From Hymenobacter ginkgonis (GTDB lineage Bacteria; Bacteroidota; Bacteroidia; Cytophagales; Hymenobacteraceae), in NCBI RefSeq assembly GCF_009755225.1, contig NZ_WQKZ01000002.1, positions 372,001 to 436,000 of the forward strand: 64,000 nt of DNA. The letters run 5' to 3'. The notes beneath the pieces are model-generated. The model saw only the letters and a program-made list of their open reading frames with translations. It was not told the origin of the DNA and did not search any database. Every line of letters starts with the position of its first letter. Position 1 is the first letter of the stretch. Positions 51,494-60,102 of the stretch are shown here, in pieces. Position numbers and translations under genes: made by a program.

Positions 51494-52822
51494 CTATTCT
51501 ATTCCTGACTTGGATTTGGCCGTGTGGTTATCAGAAGTATGGCCCAGGCGATACCCTACCCCCAGCCGGGCAGCGAAGTTGGAGCCAAAGAAAAAGTCGA
51601 CGAACCTGGCGTCAGTCCGTCCTCTACTATTGCTATTAGAATACAGCTGTCCGTCGAGTAACAACGTCAGGCGTTGCCAGCGCCAGCCCAACCCGAAATT
51701 GGGTAACAGCGTGGGCGTAGCATAGCCCATACTCTCAGTGTCTGGTATAACGGGTAAGCCATTGGTAGAGGTTATGGTCGGGCTCAGCACTCGATTGAAC
51801 TCATAGCCTATGCTGAAAACTAGTGCTTGGTCGTGCGCCAACGGTGCGAAGTAGCGTACTCCGAGGCGAGCCGTAGCCAGCCACGCTCGGTAGTCGAAAT
51901 AGCTATAAAAGACGTTACCACTATTGTCTATGCCCAAAAATTGGGCACTGCTGCTGTGAAATGGACTCAGGCTCAATTCGCCATAAATCGCCGTGGTGCG
52001 GCTGGGCTGCACTAGCTCGGCATAGAGCCCACCAAATGGATGCACGCCGCAGTCGGCACACGCTCCGTTGGTAGAGTAGGCAAAGTTTTCGATACGATTA
52101 TAGCGAGTACCAGCCACTATACCAGCCTGAAACGCCTGCTTGCGGCGGGGGGTAGCCTGCGCGAGCCAGCTACGAAAGGGAGCCTGACCCGGCGCACACG
52201 TTTCATCATAAGCGCGCACTACCCCTACCATGCCTGCGGCTGTAAAAGCCGCCGTAGCTGCTGCCTGGTAAGCAGCTGGGCAGTCGCCTACATACTGCCC
52301 TAGCTGCGCATGGTAATCGTTGCCTTCCGTAATAGCCCAACCTCCGCTGGGCATTTGGCGCAGGTAGCGGCGCTCGCTCAACTCTAGCACCGGCTGGCCC
52401 GGGCGGCGCAACAGAAAATGCGTCACCCGTGGCCGCGCTACCCGCCATAGCATGAAGGGACCTTCCACGAGTACTTCGGCCAAGACCGAATCTATCTGCA
52501 CATCGTGCTGATTCCCTCTGGACAACATCGAGAGTTGCGTTTCGGCGGCGTGGTCGATAGGAAGGGCTTCATAGCGAAAGTACCGTCCCTGGCTAAAGCT
52601 TACTACTCGTAGTTGGCGGGGCTGCCACAATATGCTCGGGCTACTAGCACTGAGCCGGTATCGAATAAAAGTCGGTGGCTCATTCCAGAAACCATTCTCG
52701 ATTTCACCCCGCAACGTATCGCCGTTACTGCGAACTAGATAGCCAGGCTCATACACCTGAGCTAAAGCATTATAGGTAGTTATAATAACTAGAAACAGAA
52801 CACCAAATAAGCGTAATAGCAC
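51494..52822 (-). CDS. outer-membrane barrel protein with N-terminal beta domain
   Basis: 442 residues, signal peptide (FGVLFLVIITTYNALAQ). The first part (YLVRSNGDTLRGEIENGFWN, LWQPRQLRVVSFSQGRYFRY) has the GxIxxxxW...P-x-x-I pattern seen in many Bacteroidota exported proteins; the second half is a barrel-like chain ending GSNFAARLGVGYRLGHT. Four cysteines lie in the middle (about 178, 208, 247, 250). Function unknown; AT-richer than flanking genes. Confidence 0.7.
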   Translation of the reverse strand: MLLRLFGVLFLVIITTYNALAQVYEPGYLVRSNGDTLRGEIENGFWNEPPTFIRYRLSASSPSILWQPRQLRVVSFSQGRYFRYEALPIDHAAETQLSMLSRGNQHDVQIDSVLAEVLVEGPFMLWRVARPRVTHFLLRRPGQPVLELSERRYLRQMPSGGWAITEGNDYHAQLGQYVGDCPAAYQAAATAAFTAAGMVGVVRAYDETCAPGQAPFRSWLAQATPRRKQAFQAGIVAGTRYNRIENFAYSTNGACADCGVHPFGGLYAELVQPSRTTAIYGELSLSPFHSSSAQFLGIDNSGNVFYSYFDYRAWLATARLGVRYFAPLAHDQALVFSIGYEFNRVLSPTITSTNGLPVIPDTESMGYATPTLLPNFGLGWRWQRLTLLLDGQLYSNSNSRGRTDARFVDFFFGSNFAARLGVGYRLGHTSDNHTAKSKSGIE

Positions 52823-52899
52823 AAGGAATAAGCTGGGTGAAAGACGAAAGTACCGGTAAATACCTATACTCCTCTAGCTACCCAGCATTGGCCACCTGC

Positions 52900-53892
52900 T
52901 TACACTGCTACTGGCTCGCGCAAGTGCACCAGCATGTCCTGCGTCATCTTTTTTAAGTTATATTCTGGCACCCAGCCCCAATCGGCGCGGGCGGCACTGT
53001 CGTCGATGCTGGCGGGCCACGAATCGGCAATGGCCTGGCGGCCATCGGGCGCGTAGCTGACGCGGAAATCGGGCATTTCCTGCTGAATGGCGGCCGCGAT
53101 TTCGCGGGGCGAGAAGCTCATGGCACCGAGGTTATAGCTGGTGCGCACCCTGATATGTTCGGCCGGCGCGTGCATGAGGTCAAGCGTAGCCTTGAGGGCA
53201 TCGGGCATGTACATCATGGGCAGGTAGGTATCGGGCTTGAGAAAGCACTCAAAATCCTCGCCCGCCACGGCCTTGTGGTAAATATCCACGGCGTAGTCGG
53301 TGGTGCCGCCGCCGGGCAGGCTCTTATAGCCGATGAGGCCGGGGTAGCGTAGGCTGCGCACATCGAGGCCGTGGTGGCGATGGTACCACTCGCACCACTG
53401 CTCGCCGGCCAGCTTGCTGATGCCGTACACCGTATTGGGGTTCATCACTGTCAGTTGCGGGGTATGCTCGCGGGGCGTGTCGGGGCCAAATACGGCAATG
53501 GAGCTGGGCCAATACACCTGCGGCACCTGGTACTGCACAGCTAGGTTCAGCACGTTCAGCAGGCCATCCATATTGAGCTTCCAGGCAAACATGGGGTCTT
53601 TCTCGGCCGTGGCCGACAGCAGCGCCGCGAGGTGGTATACCTGGGTGGGGCGGTACTGCTGCACCAGCACCTCTAGGCGGTCTTTATCCAATACGTCGAG
53701 CAGTTCGAAGGGGCCACCAGCCAGGGCCTCGGGGTCGCGCGGGGGGCGCACATCGGCGGCGATAACCTGCTCGGGCGCATAGCGTTGGCGCAGGGCAGCG
53801 GTCAGCTCCAGGCCCAGCTGGCCGCAAGCGCCAATCACAAGTACGGTGCCGGGTGTTCGAGAGGGGGTAGGGGCGCTGGGCGAAATATTCAT
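52900..53892 (-). CDS. SDR-type L-threonine 3-dehydrogenase-like NAD-dependent enzyme
   Basis: 330 residues from the ATG at 53892. NAD site VLVIGACGQLGLE (about 17-29) and catalytic Tyr-Lys in NTVYGISKLAGEQWCEWYHR (about 148-170) match the epimerase-like SDR family; NAD-dependent threonine dehydrogenases of this type are common next to kbl. It oxidises L-threonine to 2-amino-3-oxobutanoate. kbl is divergent, 140 bases away, so the pair would make glycine and acetyl-CoA. The frame is open to 54009, but the TATCTTTG at 53934-53941 lies inside that stretch. Confidence 0.87.
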   Translation of the reverse strand: MNISPSAPTPSRTPGTVLVIGACGQLGLELTAALRQRYAPEQVIAADVRPPRDPEALAGGPFELLDVLDKDRLEVLVQQYRPTQVYHLAALLSATAEKDPMFAWKLNMDGLLNVLNLAVQYQVPQVYWPSSIAVFGPDTPREHTPQLTVMNPNTVYGISKLAGEQWCEWYHRHHGLDVRSLRYPGLIGYKSLPGGGTTDYAVDIYHKAVAGEDFECFLKPDTYLPMMYMPDALKATLDLMHAPAEHIRVRTSYNLGAMSFSPREIAAAIQQEMPDFRVSYAPDGRQAIADSWPASIDDSAARADWGWVPEYNLKKMTQDMLVHLREPVAV

Positions 53893-53933
53893 AAAAAGCA
53901 GACAGGGTGAGAGGGGGGTAGGGAAGAGCGCTG

Positions 53934-53941
53934 CAAAGATA
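53934..53941 (-). promoter_or_regulatory. TAnnTTTG -7 element of threonine dehydrogenase gene
   Basis: Minus-strand TATCTTTG, 41 bases before the ATG at 53892. Confidence 0.55.
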
Positions 53942-54032
53942 CGGCCAGGGTGAAGGCCGGGGTTTTGCGACGGCGTATGCACTGGCTTGCCGACCTTTGC
54001 CTTATTCACCGATTTTATTCCTACCCCACCCC

Positions 54033-55286
54033 ATGTACGGCACCCTTCAAACCGACTTGCAGCAGCAGTTGCAAGAGATAAAAGACAACGGTCTCTACAA
54101 AAAGGAGCGCGTAATTACTTCGCCCCAAGGCGCTAAAATCGACACCCAGGAAGCCGGCGACGTGCTTAACTTTTGCGCCAACAACTACTTGGGTCTCAGC
54201 TCGCACCCGGAGGTGATTAAGGCGGCCAAAGAAACCATCGATACCCACGGCTACGGCATGTCGTCGGTGCGCTTCATCTGCGGTACGCAGGATATTCATA
54301 AGGAGCTGGAAGCTAAGCTAGCCGAGTTTCTGGGCACCGAGGATACCATCCTCTACGCCGCCGCTTTTGATGCTAACGGCGGGGTGTTTGAGCCGCTGTT
54401 TAACGAGCAGGACGCCATTATTTCGGATGCTCTCAACCACGCCAGCATCATCGACGGCGTGCGCCTGTGCAAGGCCCAGCGCTACCGCTATGCCCACAAC
54501 GACATGGCCGACCTCGAAAAGCAGTTGCAAGACGCCGTGGCCAAGGGCACGCGCCACCGCATCATCGTTACCGACGGCTCATTTTCGATGGATGGCACCA
54601 TCGCGCAGCTCGACAAAATCTGCGACCTGGCCGATAAGTATCAGGCGTTGGTGATGGTAGACGAGTGCCACTCGATGGGCTTTTTGGGCAAAACTGGCCG
54701 CGGCACCCACGAGTACCGCGACGTGATGGGCCGCGTCGACATCATTACGGGCACGCTGGGCAAGGCGCTGGGTGGGGCCATGGGCGGCTTCACCTCGGGG
54801 CGCAAAGAAATTATTGAGATGCTGCGCCAGCGCTCGCGTCCCTACTTGTTTTCCAATACCTTAGCGCCGGCCATTGTGGGCGCCAGCCTGCGCGTGCTGG
54901 AACTGCTGACCGAGAGCACCGCCCTGCGCGACCAGCTGGAGGAGAACACCACCTACTTCCGCCAGCAGATGACGGCGGCCGGCTTCGACATCACGCCCGG
55001 CGAGCACCCCATTGTGCCCGTCATGCTCTACGAGGCCAAGTTGGCCCAGGAGTTTGCCGCCAAAATGCTCGACGAGGGCATTTACGTGGTTGGTTTTTAC
55101 TACCCCGTGGTGCCACAGGGCAAGGCCCGCATTCGGGTGCAGTTGAGCGCGGCGCATACCCGAGCGCAGCTCGACAAGGCAATTGGCGCTTTCCAAAAGG
55201 TTGGCCACGAGCTTGGTACCATCAAGAATTTGGCAGCCGCCGCAGCCGCCCCCACCGGCCCACAGGTGGTGCAAAACACGCCGTAA
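54033..55286 (+). CDS. kbl: glycine C-acetyltransferase (2-amino-3-ketobutyrate CoA ligase) Kbl
   Basis: 417 residues from the ATG at 54033. The alpha-oxoamine synthase core has [31 protein letters not shown] and the PLP lysine in [16 protein letters not shown] (Lys244). It splits 2-amino-3-oxobutanoate with CoA to glycine and acetyl-CoA. About 20 residues at the C-terminus (Ala-rich) exceed the usual length. GACCTTTG at 53992-53999 is one base off a promoter element. Confidence 0.94.
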   Translation: MYGTLQTDLQQQLQEIKDNGLYKKERVITSPQGAKIDTQEAGDVLNFCANNYLGLSSHPEVIKAAKETIDTHGYGMSSVRFICGTQDIHKELEAKLAEFLGTEDTILYAAAFDANGGVFEPLFNEQDAIISDALNHASIIDGVRLCKAQRYRYAHNDMADLEKQLQDAVAKGTRHRIIVTDGSFSMDGTIAQLDKICDLADKYQALVMVDECHSMGFLGKTGRGTHEYRDVMGRVDIITGTLGKALGGAMGGFTSGRKEIIEMLRQRSRPYLFSNTLAPAIVGASLRVLELLTESTALRDQLEENTTYFRQQMTAAGFDITPGEHPIVPVMLYEAKLAQEFAAKMLDEGIYVVGFYYPVVPQGKARIRVQLSAAHTRAQLDKAIGAFQKVGHELGTIKNLAAAAAAPTGPQVVQNTP

Positions 55287-55312
55287 GCAGCCCGAAGTAA
55301 GCCCTAAAAAGC

Positions 55313-55403
55313 CCGTCATGCTGAGCGCAGCAGCATCTCTACTGAATTGCCGGATTACTATCCCAACGACTCGGTAGAGATGCTTCGCTGCGCTCAGCAT
55401 GAC
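55313..55403. repeat. dispersed palindromic repeat, copy 5
   Basis: CCGTCATGCTGAGCGCAGCA ... with GCATCTCTAC pairs with GTAGAGATGC ... ending GCGCTCAGCATGACGG. Lies between the convergent kbl and 55424 genes. Confidence 0.82.
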
Positions 55404-55423
55404 GGACTGTAGCCTTCTACCCC

Positions 55424-55786
55424 CTAGGCGGCACGGAAGCCCGTGGCTTGCCGAATGCTGCGCTCGTTGCCGGTAGCGGCATCGGCGTAGGTGTGGTCGC
55501 TTACTTCTACCGACAAGTGCTTGCCGATGAGCTGCTTGGTATCGAGGGCTTTGCCGGCTTCGGGCTTGATGCCGACGGCCGCATACAACTGCAAAATAAT
55601 AGGATGGCCCGCCTCGGAATTGTAGAAGCGCTGCGTAACGTAGCCTTCTTCGCTTTCCATGCGGGCCGCAAAAAACGGCACTTGCTGGTGCTCGCTCACA
55701 CCTTCTTCGATGGCGGTAATTTCGACCGTGTAGCGGCCATCGGGCAGGAAACCTTTTTCTTCGCCTTTTGCAACTTCGATTTTCAT
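55424..55786 (-). CDS. small protein of unknown function, DUF669-like in outline
   Basis: 120 residues, no signal peptide. The pattern FLPDGRYTVEITAIEEGVSE, YVTQRFYNSEAGHPIILQLY and LIGKHLSVEVSDHTY is reminiscent of the phage-type DUF669 proteins, but the match is by outline only and no phage genes are near. Cytosolic, role unknown. Confidence 0.55.
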   Translation of the reverse strand: MKIEVAKGEEKGFLPDGRYTVEITAIEEGVSEHQQVPFFAARMESEEGYVTQRFYNSEAGHPIILQLYAAVGIKPEAGKALDTKQLIGKHLSVEVSDHTYADAATGNERSIRQATGFRAA

Positions 55787-56225
55787 AACACTAAATTTAT
55801 TGGGAGGTTTGAGCTAATTACATTGGCTTAAACGGCGGTTGCGCCTCAGGGTTATGGCGAGGGGTAGGGCCGGGCCGGCCAGCTGCCTAGCTAGCCCCTA
55901 ATCGCTGTGCAGAACCTTCCATCAAGAAGTATTGATAGGACCGGCCTTTCTCCCTTACTGAGCAGCGCGCAGCACCAACCAAGTAGTTTCTACGTGCTTG
56001 GGCCTGCCAACCCGCCCAAGCAGGCCCGCTGGCTGTGCTGCTCGGGTGGGCCACCGAGCCAGCTTAGCCGCAGCGCATGGCCCCATAGCCACCAGAAGTG
56101 GAGTTTTGCAACGCTTGGTTTGGCTAATCCTGTGTCGTAATTTGTTGATGCGCTGCTTATATATCGGTCTGTAGAATTATTTTTTTGCGCGCGTTATTTC
56201 TATTATATCTGGTAACTTACTCTGT
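55787..56225. other. 439-base gap without gene
   Basis: Between the divergent 55424 gene and the response regulator. It turns AT-rich toward 56160-56225. TAATTTG near 56137 is a weak promoter candidate, one base short of TAnnTTTG. A 77-codon open frame at 55907-56140 has no domain I recognise, and I do not call it. Confidence 0.5.
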
Positions 56226-56891
56226 ATGAGTCGCATATTCTTAGTTGATGACCACGCCATCGTGCGCGATGGCATTCGGGCGCTGCTAGCGGCCGAACCG
56301 AACATTGAGGTAGTAGGCGAGGCCAGCAATGGGCAAGAGCTGCTCGACCAGCTGCCCACTACCCCTGCTGATGTGGTGCTGCTCGACATCAACATGCCCG
56401 TGCTCGATGGCCTAGCTACTACCCTGCGCTTGCAGGCCGAATTTCCGCACGTGCGGGTGCTCATCCTTTCCATGCTGTCTCACGAACGCTACATCGGGCA
56501 GCTTTTCGAAGCGGGAGCCTTGGGCTACGTACTCAAGAGCGCCGACAAACCCGAAATTCTGGGCGCTATTCAGATGGTGGCCGCGGGCAAGTATTTTTTG
56601 TGCAGCGACCTGGGCTTGAGTATGCTGCGCAAAGTGCTTACCAAAGCCGAAGAGCCTGCTCTGCTGCCCGGTGCCCTCGAAGTGCCTCTGAAGGGGGGCC
56701 ACCTGTCGCGCCGCGAAACCGAGGTACTGCACTTGCTGGCTGAGGGCATGACAACCAACGAGATTGCCGAAAAGCTCTTTACTAGCAAGCGCACCATCGA
56801 AACCCACCGCCAGAATATCCTGGAAAAAACCCAAACCAAAAACACCGCCGCCCTCATCAAGCTGGCCATGATACAGGGCCTGCTCACGTAG
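56226..56891 (+). CDS. NarL/FixJ-type response regulator, orphan
   Basis: 221 residues. The receiver domain (1-120) has the phosphoacceptor Asp54 in VVLLDINMP, the acidic pair Asp8-Asp9 and Lys in GYVLKSAD; the LuxR-type HTH (about 155-215) has SRRETEVLHLLAEGMTTNEI and KRTIETHRQNILEKT. It would be phosphorylated by a sensor kinase and bind DNA; no kinase adjoins it (the kinase at 61894 is 5 kb away and minus-strand). Confidence 0.92.
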   Translation: MSRIFLVDDHAIVRDGIRALLAAEPNIEVVGEASNGQELLDQLPTTPADVVLLDINMPVLDGLATTLRLQAEFPHVRVLILSMLSHERYIGQLFEAGALGYVLKSADKPEILGAIQMVAAGKYFLCSDLGLSMLRKVLTKAEEPALLPGALEVPLKGGHLSRRETEVLHLLAEGMTTNEIAEKLFTSKRTIETHRQNILEKTQTKNTAALIKLAMIQGLLT

Positions 56892-56902
56892 GCACCTAAG
56901 CC

Positions 56903-56963
56903 CTACCCCCCGTAAAAAAGCCGGCCCCCAGATTCTGGGGGCCGGCTTTTTTACGGGGGGTAG
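56903..56963. terminator. perfect 29-bp-arm palindrome, bidirectional terminator
   Basis: Arms 56903-56931 and 56935-56963 are exact complements around ATT. Each tip is the G-rich word (CTACCCCCC outward, GGGGGGTAG on return) and each arm holds an A6/T6 block next to GCCGG. Convergent with the KGG gene, so it likely ends both transcripts. Confidence 0.85.
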
Positions 56964-56968
56964 AGTGG

Positions 56969-57283
56969 CTATTTGCTGGCCGTGGGCTGGCGGCTGGGGC
57001 CGCGGCGGCTAGTAAGGCCCCCTTTGCGGCCGGCCGCACGGGCTTCTTCGGGCGTCCATTTGTGGCCCTGGCCACTAGCGTGCGATGCCTTGCCACCTTC
57101 GCTGGCAATGCGGCGCTGCTCGGCGGGGTCCATGCTGGCAAAGCCCCGGCGGCTGGTGCGGCTGCCGTCGCCGATGCGAGCGGCGGGGCGGGTTTTGGCA
57201 GTGGCTTTAGTGGCCGAGCCAAGGCGGGCAGCTCCGAGCGGTGCGTTTGCCTGGGAGTGAGAAGTTGAGCGAGCAGTTTCCAT
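56969..57283 (-). CDS. KGG/con-10-type stress protein
   Basis: 104 residues, no signal peptide. The C-terminal half repeats the KGG motif: RRGFASMDPAEQRRIASEGG, KASHASGQGHKWTPEEARAA, GRKGGLTSRRG. The first 45 residues are Ser/Thr/Ala/Arg-rich and probably disordered. KGG proteins are stress-induced, hydrophilic, of unknown mechanism. Confidence 0.82.
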   Translation of the reverse strand: METARSTSHSQANAPLGAARLGSATKATAKTRPAARIGDGSRTSRRGFASMDPAEQRRIASEGGKASHASGQGHKWTPEEARAAGRKGGLTSRRGPSRQPTASK

Positions 57284-57465
57284 AATATGAGGTAAGAGAA
57301 GAGAAAATGACCTGGTAGTTGGCAGTGGTTGCCTTCTGGCAGTCTAAAGTAGAGGGTGCACCGCAACTACACTTGATAAATGCCTTATTTTCAGAATAAT
57401 TACCGACTTATACGGAGCACCTGTTGCGCATTTGTAGCCCAGTGCTACGGGTAAACCACTACACT

Positions 57466-57543
57466 TGCGGAAAACACGTAGCTCGACCATAAGGCATTCT
57501 TTTCGGCTTCCGCGCCAACCCACCTAACTGCGGAAAATACGCA
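57466..57543. promoter_or_regulatory. candidate regulator-binding direct repeat
   Basis: Two copies of TGCGGAAAA(C/T)ACG(T/C)A start 63 bases apart, six helical turns, so the same protein could sit on one face of the DNA. Confidence 0.4.
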
Positions 57544-57611
57544 ACTAAAAACAGGTATTTCTACGCTGTTAATCAGCCGGTTAATTTTTTCATAATTGCC
57601 CTTCTAGCGTA

Positions 57612-57619
57612 TACCTTTG
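57612..57619 (+). promoter_or_regulatory. TAnnTTTG -7 element of STAS gene
   Basis: TACCTTTG, 26 bases before the ATG at 57646. Confidence 0.55.
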
Positions 57620-57645
57620 CGAAGTACAGTTAGCAGAGTTATCCG

Positions 57646-58068
57646 ATGGCCGATTCTTTCTTTCTGCTTATTCTGCCCATGCGTACGCTCACCATTCATT
57701 TGGGTAGCTACCAAGGGCACATGGGCCTAAGCCTGCGCGGCGACTGCGCCACCGCGGCCGACGCCAACCACCTCGACAAAGCCCTCAACCAACTCCTCGA
57801 TAGCCACCCGACCCAAGTGTGGGTCGATTGCCAACAGCTACACTCCCTAACGTGGCTGGGCCAGCGCGCCCTGCTTAAGGCCGATACCCGCTTGCGCGCC
57901 GCGGGCACTACCCTGCACTGGTGCGGGCTAGCCACCTCCATGCTCGCGCAGCTGGCTGCCAGTGGCCTGAATTCGATGCTGAACCTGCTGCCCGCCGATG
58001 GCTTTCGAGGCCCGCGCTTTTTGCTGCCGACCCTTGCCAGCGATGCCCCCGCCCAGCTAGCTTGGTAG
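57646..58068 (+). CDS. STAS-like domain protein
   Basis: 140 residues. The core (about 12-120) follows the STAS pattern of anti-sigma-factor antagonists: LTIHLGSYQGHMGLSLRGDC, VWVDCQQLHSLTWLGQRALL, where the phosphorylatable Ser is in HSLTWLGQ (one candidate), and an alpha-beta end. An alternative ATG at 57679 trims the first 11 residues. No anti-sigma kinase or sigma-factor gene is near. The last 12 bases overlap the end of the convergent cdaA gene. Confidence 0.65.
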   Translation: MADSFFLLILPMRTLTIHLGSYQGHMGLSLRGDCATAADANHLDKALNQLLDSHPTQVWVDCQQLHSLTWLGQRALLKADTRLRAAGTTLHWCGLATSMLAQLAASGLNSMLNLLPADGFRGPRFLLPTLASDAPAQLAW

Positions 58069-58866
58069 CTGGGGCCCGGCCAGCAGCCAGGCTTGTAGGC
58101 GGCTTTTGAGTTCGGCTGGGGCCAGGCCCCGGTAAATTTCGCCGTGGTGCACCAGGCTAATTTGCCCGGTTTCTTCGCTTACTACCAGCACTACCGCATC
58201 GGTGGCCTCGCTGAGACCCAGCGCTGCGCGGTGGCGCAAGCCCAGGGCAGCGGGCACCTCCGGGTTTTGGCTTACGGGCAAGATGCAGCGGGCGGCGCGC
58301 AGCCGGCCCTGCGCCACTATCACGGCGCCATCGTGCAGGGGCGAGGTTTTATTGAAAATAGCCAGTAGCAAGCGCTTGCTAGCGGCAGCATCGAGGTGGT
58401 CGCCCGACTCGGCATAGCTGCTAAGGTCGGAGGCCAGGGTAAAGCAAATAAGGGCGCCGGTTTCTTTGGCGGCCAAGCTTTTGGCGGCTTCCAGGTAGGG
58501 CGCCACATCGAGGGCATTGGGCTGCCGGCTGGGGCGGCGCCACCAGCCGCCTACGCCGCTGCCGCCTTCGAGGGCCACCTTGCCCACATTAAGCAAAAAC
58601 CGCCGGATTTCTTGCTGAAACAAGATGATGCTGGCCAACACACCCACGCTCGCAAACTCGCCCAAAATGCTGGACAGCAGCCCCAAGCCCAGCGCATTCA
58701 CCAGGATATAAACCAGGTAGAGGCTCAGCAGGCCCAGCGCCACGTTGAGGGCCACCGAGCCGCGCAGCAGCTTGTAGAGCTGGTAGAGCAGCCCGGTTAC
58801 GAGCAGTACATCGGCTACATCGGCCAGCCCTACGTGCAGAAAATAAAGGGGGTAGGGAAGGTTCAT
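58057..58866 (-). CDS. cdaA: diadenylate cyclase CdaA
   Basis: 269 residues. Three N-terminal membrane segments (about 14-80), then the DAC domain with DGA (179-181, LHDGAVIV) and RHR (211-213, LGLRHRAALG), the catalytic and ATP-binding motifs, both intact. It makes cyclic di-AMP from ATP at the membrane. folP lies upstream on the same strand, 113 bases away, a known neighbour in Bacteroidota. c-di-AMP usually governs potassium and envelope turgor. Confidence 0.93.
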   Translation of the reverse strand: MNLPYPLYFLHVGLADVADVLLVTGLLYQLYKLLRGSVALNVALGLLSLYLVYILVNALGLGLLSSILGEFASVGVLASIILFQQEIRRFLLNVGKVALEGGSGVGGWWRRPSRQPNALDVAPYLEAAKSLAAKETGALICFTLASDLSSYAESGDHLDAAASKRLLLAIFNKTSPLHDGAVIVAQGRLRAARCILPVSQNPEVPAALGLRHRAALGLSEATDAVVLVVSEETGQISLVHHGEIYRGLAPAELKSRLQAWLLAGPQLPS

Positions 58867-58979
58867 CAGCTAATGGTTAATTTATTCAATGATTAATGGC
58901 AACCTTTACTACATTCTTCTTGAGTACCAAGTAGCTGGAGGTAGCAAGAAGCCCAGCATTCGTTATTAACCATTGATAA

Positions 58980-59897
58980 TTAACCAGTAATCAGTATATC
59001 AAAGGTATTTTGAAAGAGTAGTACCGTTTGCCGGGCCTCGGGCACGTCGTGCACGCGCAACAGCCGCGCCCCACCTTGCAAGGCCAGCATGTGCAGGGCC
59101 GTAGTGCCATTGAGCGCCGCTTCGGGCGCCAGGCCCAAGGGCTTGTACACCATGGCCTTGCGCGAGAGGCCCACCAGCAAGCCGTGGCCCAGTGGGGCTA
59201 GCTCGGGTAGGCGGCGCAGCAGCTCGTGGTTGTGGGTTGGGGTTTTGGCAAAGCCGAAGCCAGGGTCGAGCAGCACATCCCGCAGGGGCTGGCCGCCGTT
59301 GGCCGTGCGCAGGGCCGCCAGCTGGTCGCGAAAGAAACGCAAGATGGTCAGCACCAAGTCTTCCTCGTAGTGGGCGAGGCTGCGCATGGTTTGGGGCGTG
59401 CCTTTGGTGTGCATGAGGCAGTAGGGCACCCGCAGGCGGGCCACGGTGGCCAGCATGTCGGCATCGAGGGTGCCGCCGCCGATATCGTTTACTAAGTCGG
59501 CGCCGGTGGCCACGGCCTCGGCGGCCACCTCGGCCCTGAAGGTATCGACGCTGAGGAAGGCCTGCGGAAACGCGCGGCGCAGCGCCGCCAGGGCGGGCAG
59601 CAAGCGGCGCTTTTCTTCGGCGGGGCTGATGTCGTCGGCACCGGGGCGCGAGCTGTAGCCGCCCACATCGAGCGCGGTGGCGCCGGCCGCCAGCATGGCT
59701 TCGGCGCGGGCCAGCACTTCGGCCTCGGTGGCAGGGCCGAGGCGCGAGCCGGCGTAGAACGAGTCGGGCGTGATGTTGAGGATGCCCATTACCTGGGGCT
59801 GGCGCAGGTCGAGCAGCCGGCCGTGGGGGCTCAGCAGCGAGTGGGTAACGTGTTGGCGGTGCAGAGGTTCGAGCAGGGTGAGGGGGGTAGGGGGCAT
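58980..59897 (-). CDS. folP: dihydropteroate synthase FolP
   Basis: 305 residues. VMGILNITPDSFY (about 36-48), DVGGYSSRPGADDIS, VDTFRAEVAAEAVATGADLV, NDIGGGTLD, LDPGFGFAKT and LVGLSRKAM are the family motifs in order. It joins pABA to dihydropterin diphosphate in folate synthesis and is the sulfonamide target. The start at 59897 follows the GGGGTAGG word. The first 30 residues are an extension relative to short members. Confidence 0.95.
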   Translation of the reverse strand: MPPTPLTLLEPLHRQHVTHSLLSPHGRLLDLRQPQVMGILNITPDSFYAGSRLGPATEAEVLARAEAMLAAGATALDVGGYSSRPGADDISPAEEKRRLLPALAALRRAFPQAFLSVDTFRAEVAAEAVATGADLVNDIGGGTLDADMLATVARLRVPYCLMHTKGTPQTMRSLAHYEEDLVLTILRFFRDQLAALRTANGGQPLRDVLLDPGFGFAKTPTHNHELLRRLPELAPLGHGLLVGLSRKAMVYKPLGLAPEAALNGTTALHMLALQGGARLLRVHDVPEARQTVLLFQNTFDILITG

Positions 59898-59990
59898 GAA
59901 ATGGGCGGGTGGGGTAGGGAGAGCGGTGGGCTAAATATCCGGCGTTGCGGGCGAACTTGCGGGGGTTTTGCTTTCTTACCAGAACGTCAT

Positions 59991-60080
59991 GCTGCGCTTC
60001 GCGCAGCAGCTCGCTCGCCTCTTTGCACAGGCTTTCAACGGCCCTGGCGAGCTGCCGCGCGGGGTTCAGCACGACGTTCT
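59991..60080. repeat. dispersed palindromic repeat, copy 6
   Basis: AGAACGTCATGCTGCGCTTC ... GCGAGCTGCCGC ... ending GGTTCAGCACGACGTTCT; arms more diverged than in copies 3 and 4. In the gap between divergent folP and the DUF1599 gene. Confidence 0.75.
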
Positions 60081-60102
60081 AGCTCTTCTCCTCTGACCTC
60101 CT

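Larger units (their letters stand above)
57284..57645. other. 362-base gap with regulatory repeats
   Basis: Between the divergent KGG and STAS genes. It holds a direct repeat TGCGGAAAAyACGyA (57466-57480 and 57529-57543, 63 bases apart), an inverted pair AATGCCTTAT (57379-57388) / ATAAGGCATT (57489-57498), and the TACCTTTG at 57612-57619. Confidence 0.55.

Noticed and set aside
55424..55786. DUF669-like protein as phage remnant
   Set aside because: Resemblance is in outline only; no integrase, att site or other phage gene nearby.
55907..56140. 77-residue plus-strand frame in the gap before the response regulator
   Set aside because: No recognisable domain, no promoter element, and composition like noncoding sequence.
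58999..60072. 357-residue minus-strand open frame overlapping folP
   Set aside because: It reads folP in another frame; very Arg/Pro/Ala-rich as expected from high-GC shadow frames, while folP has all motifs.
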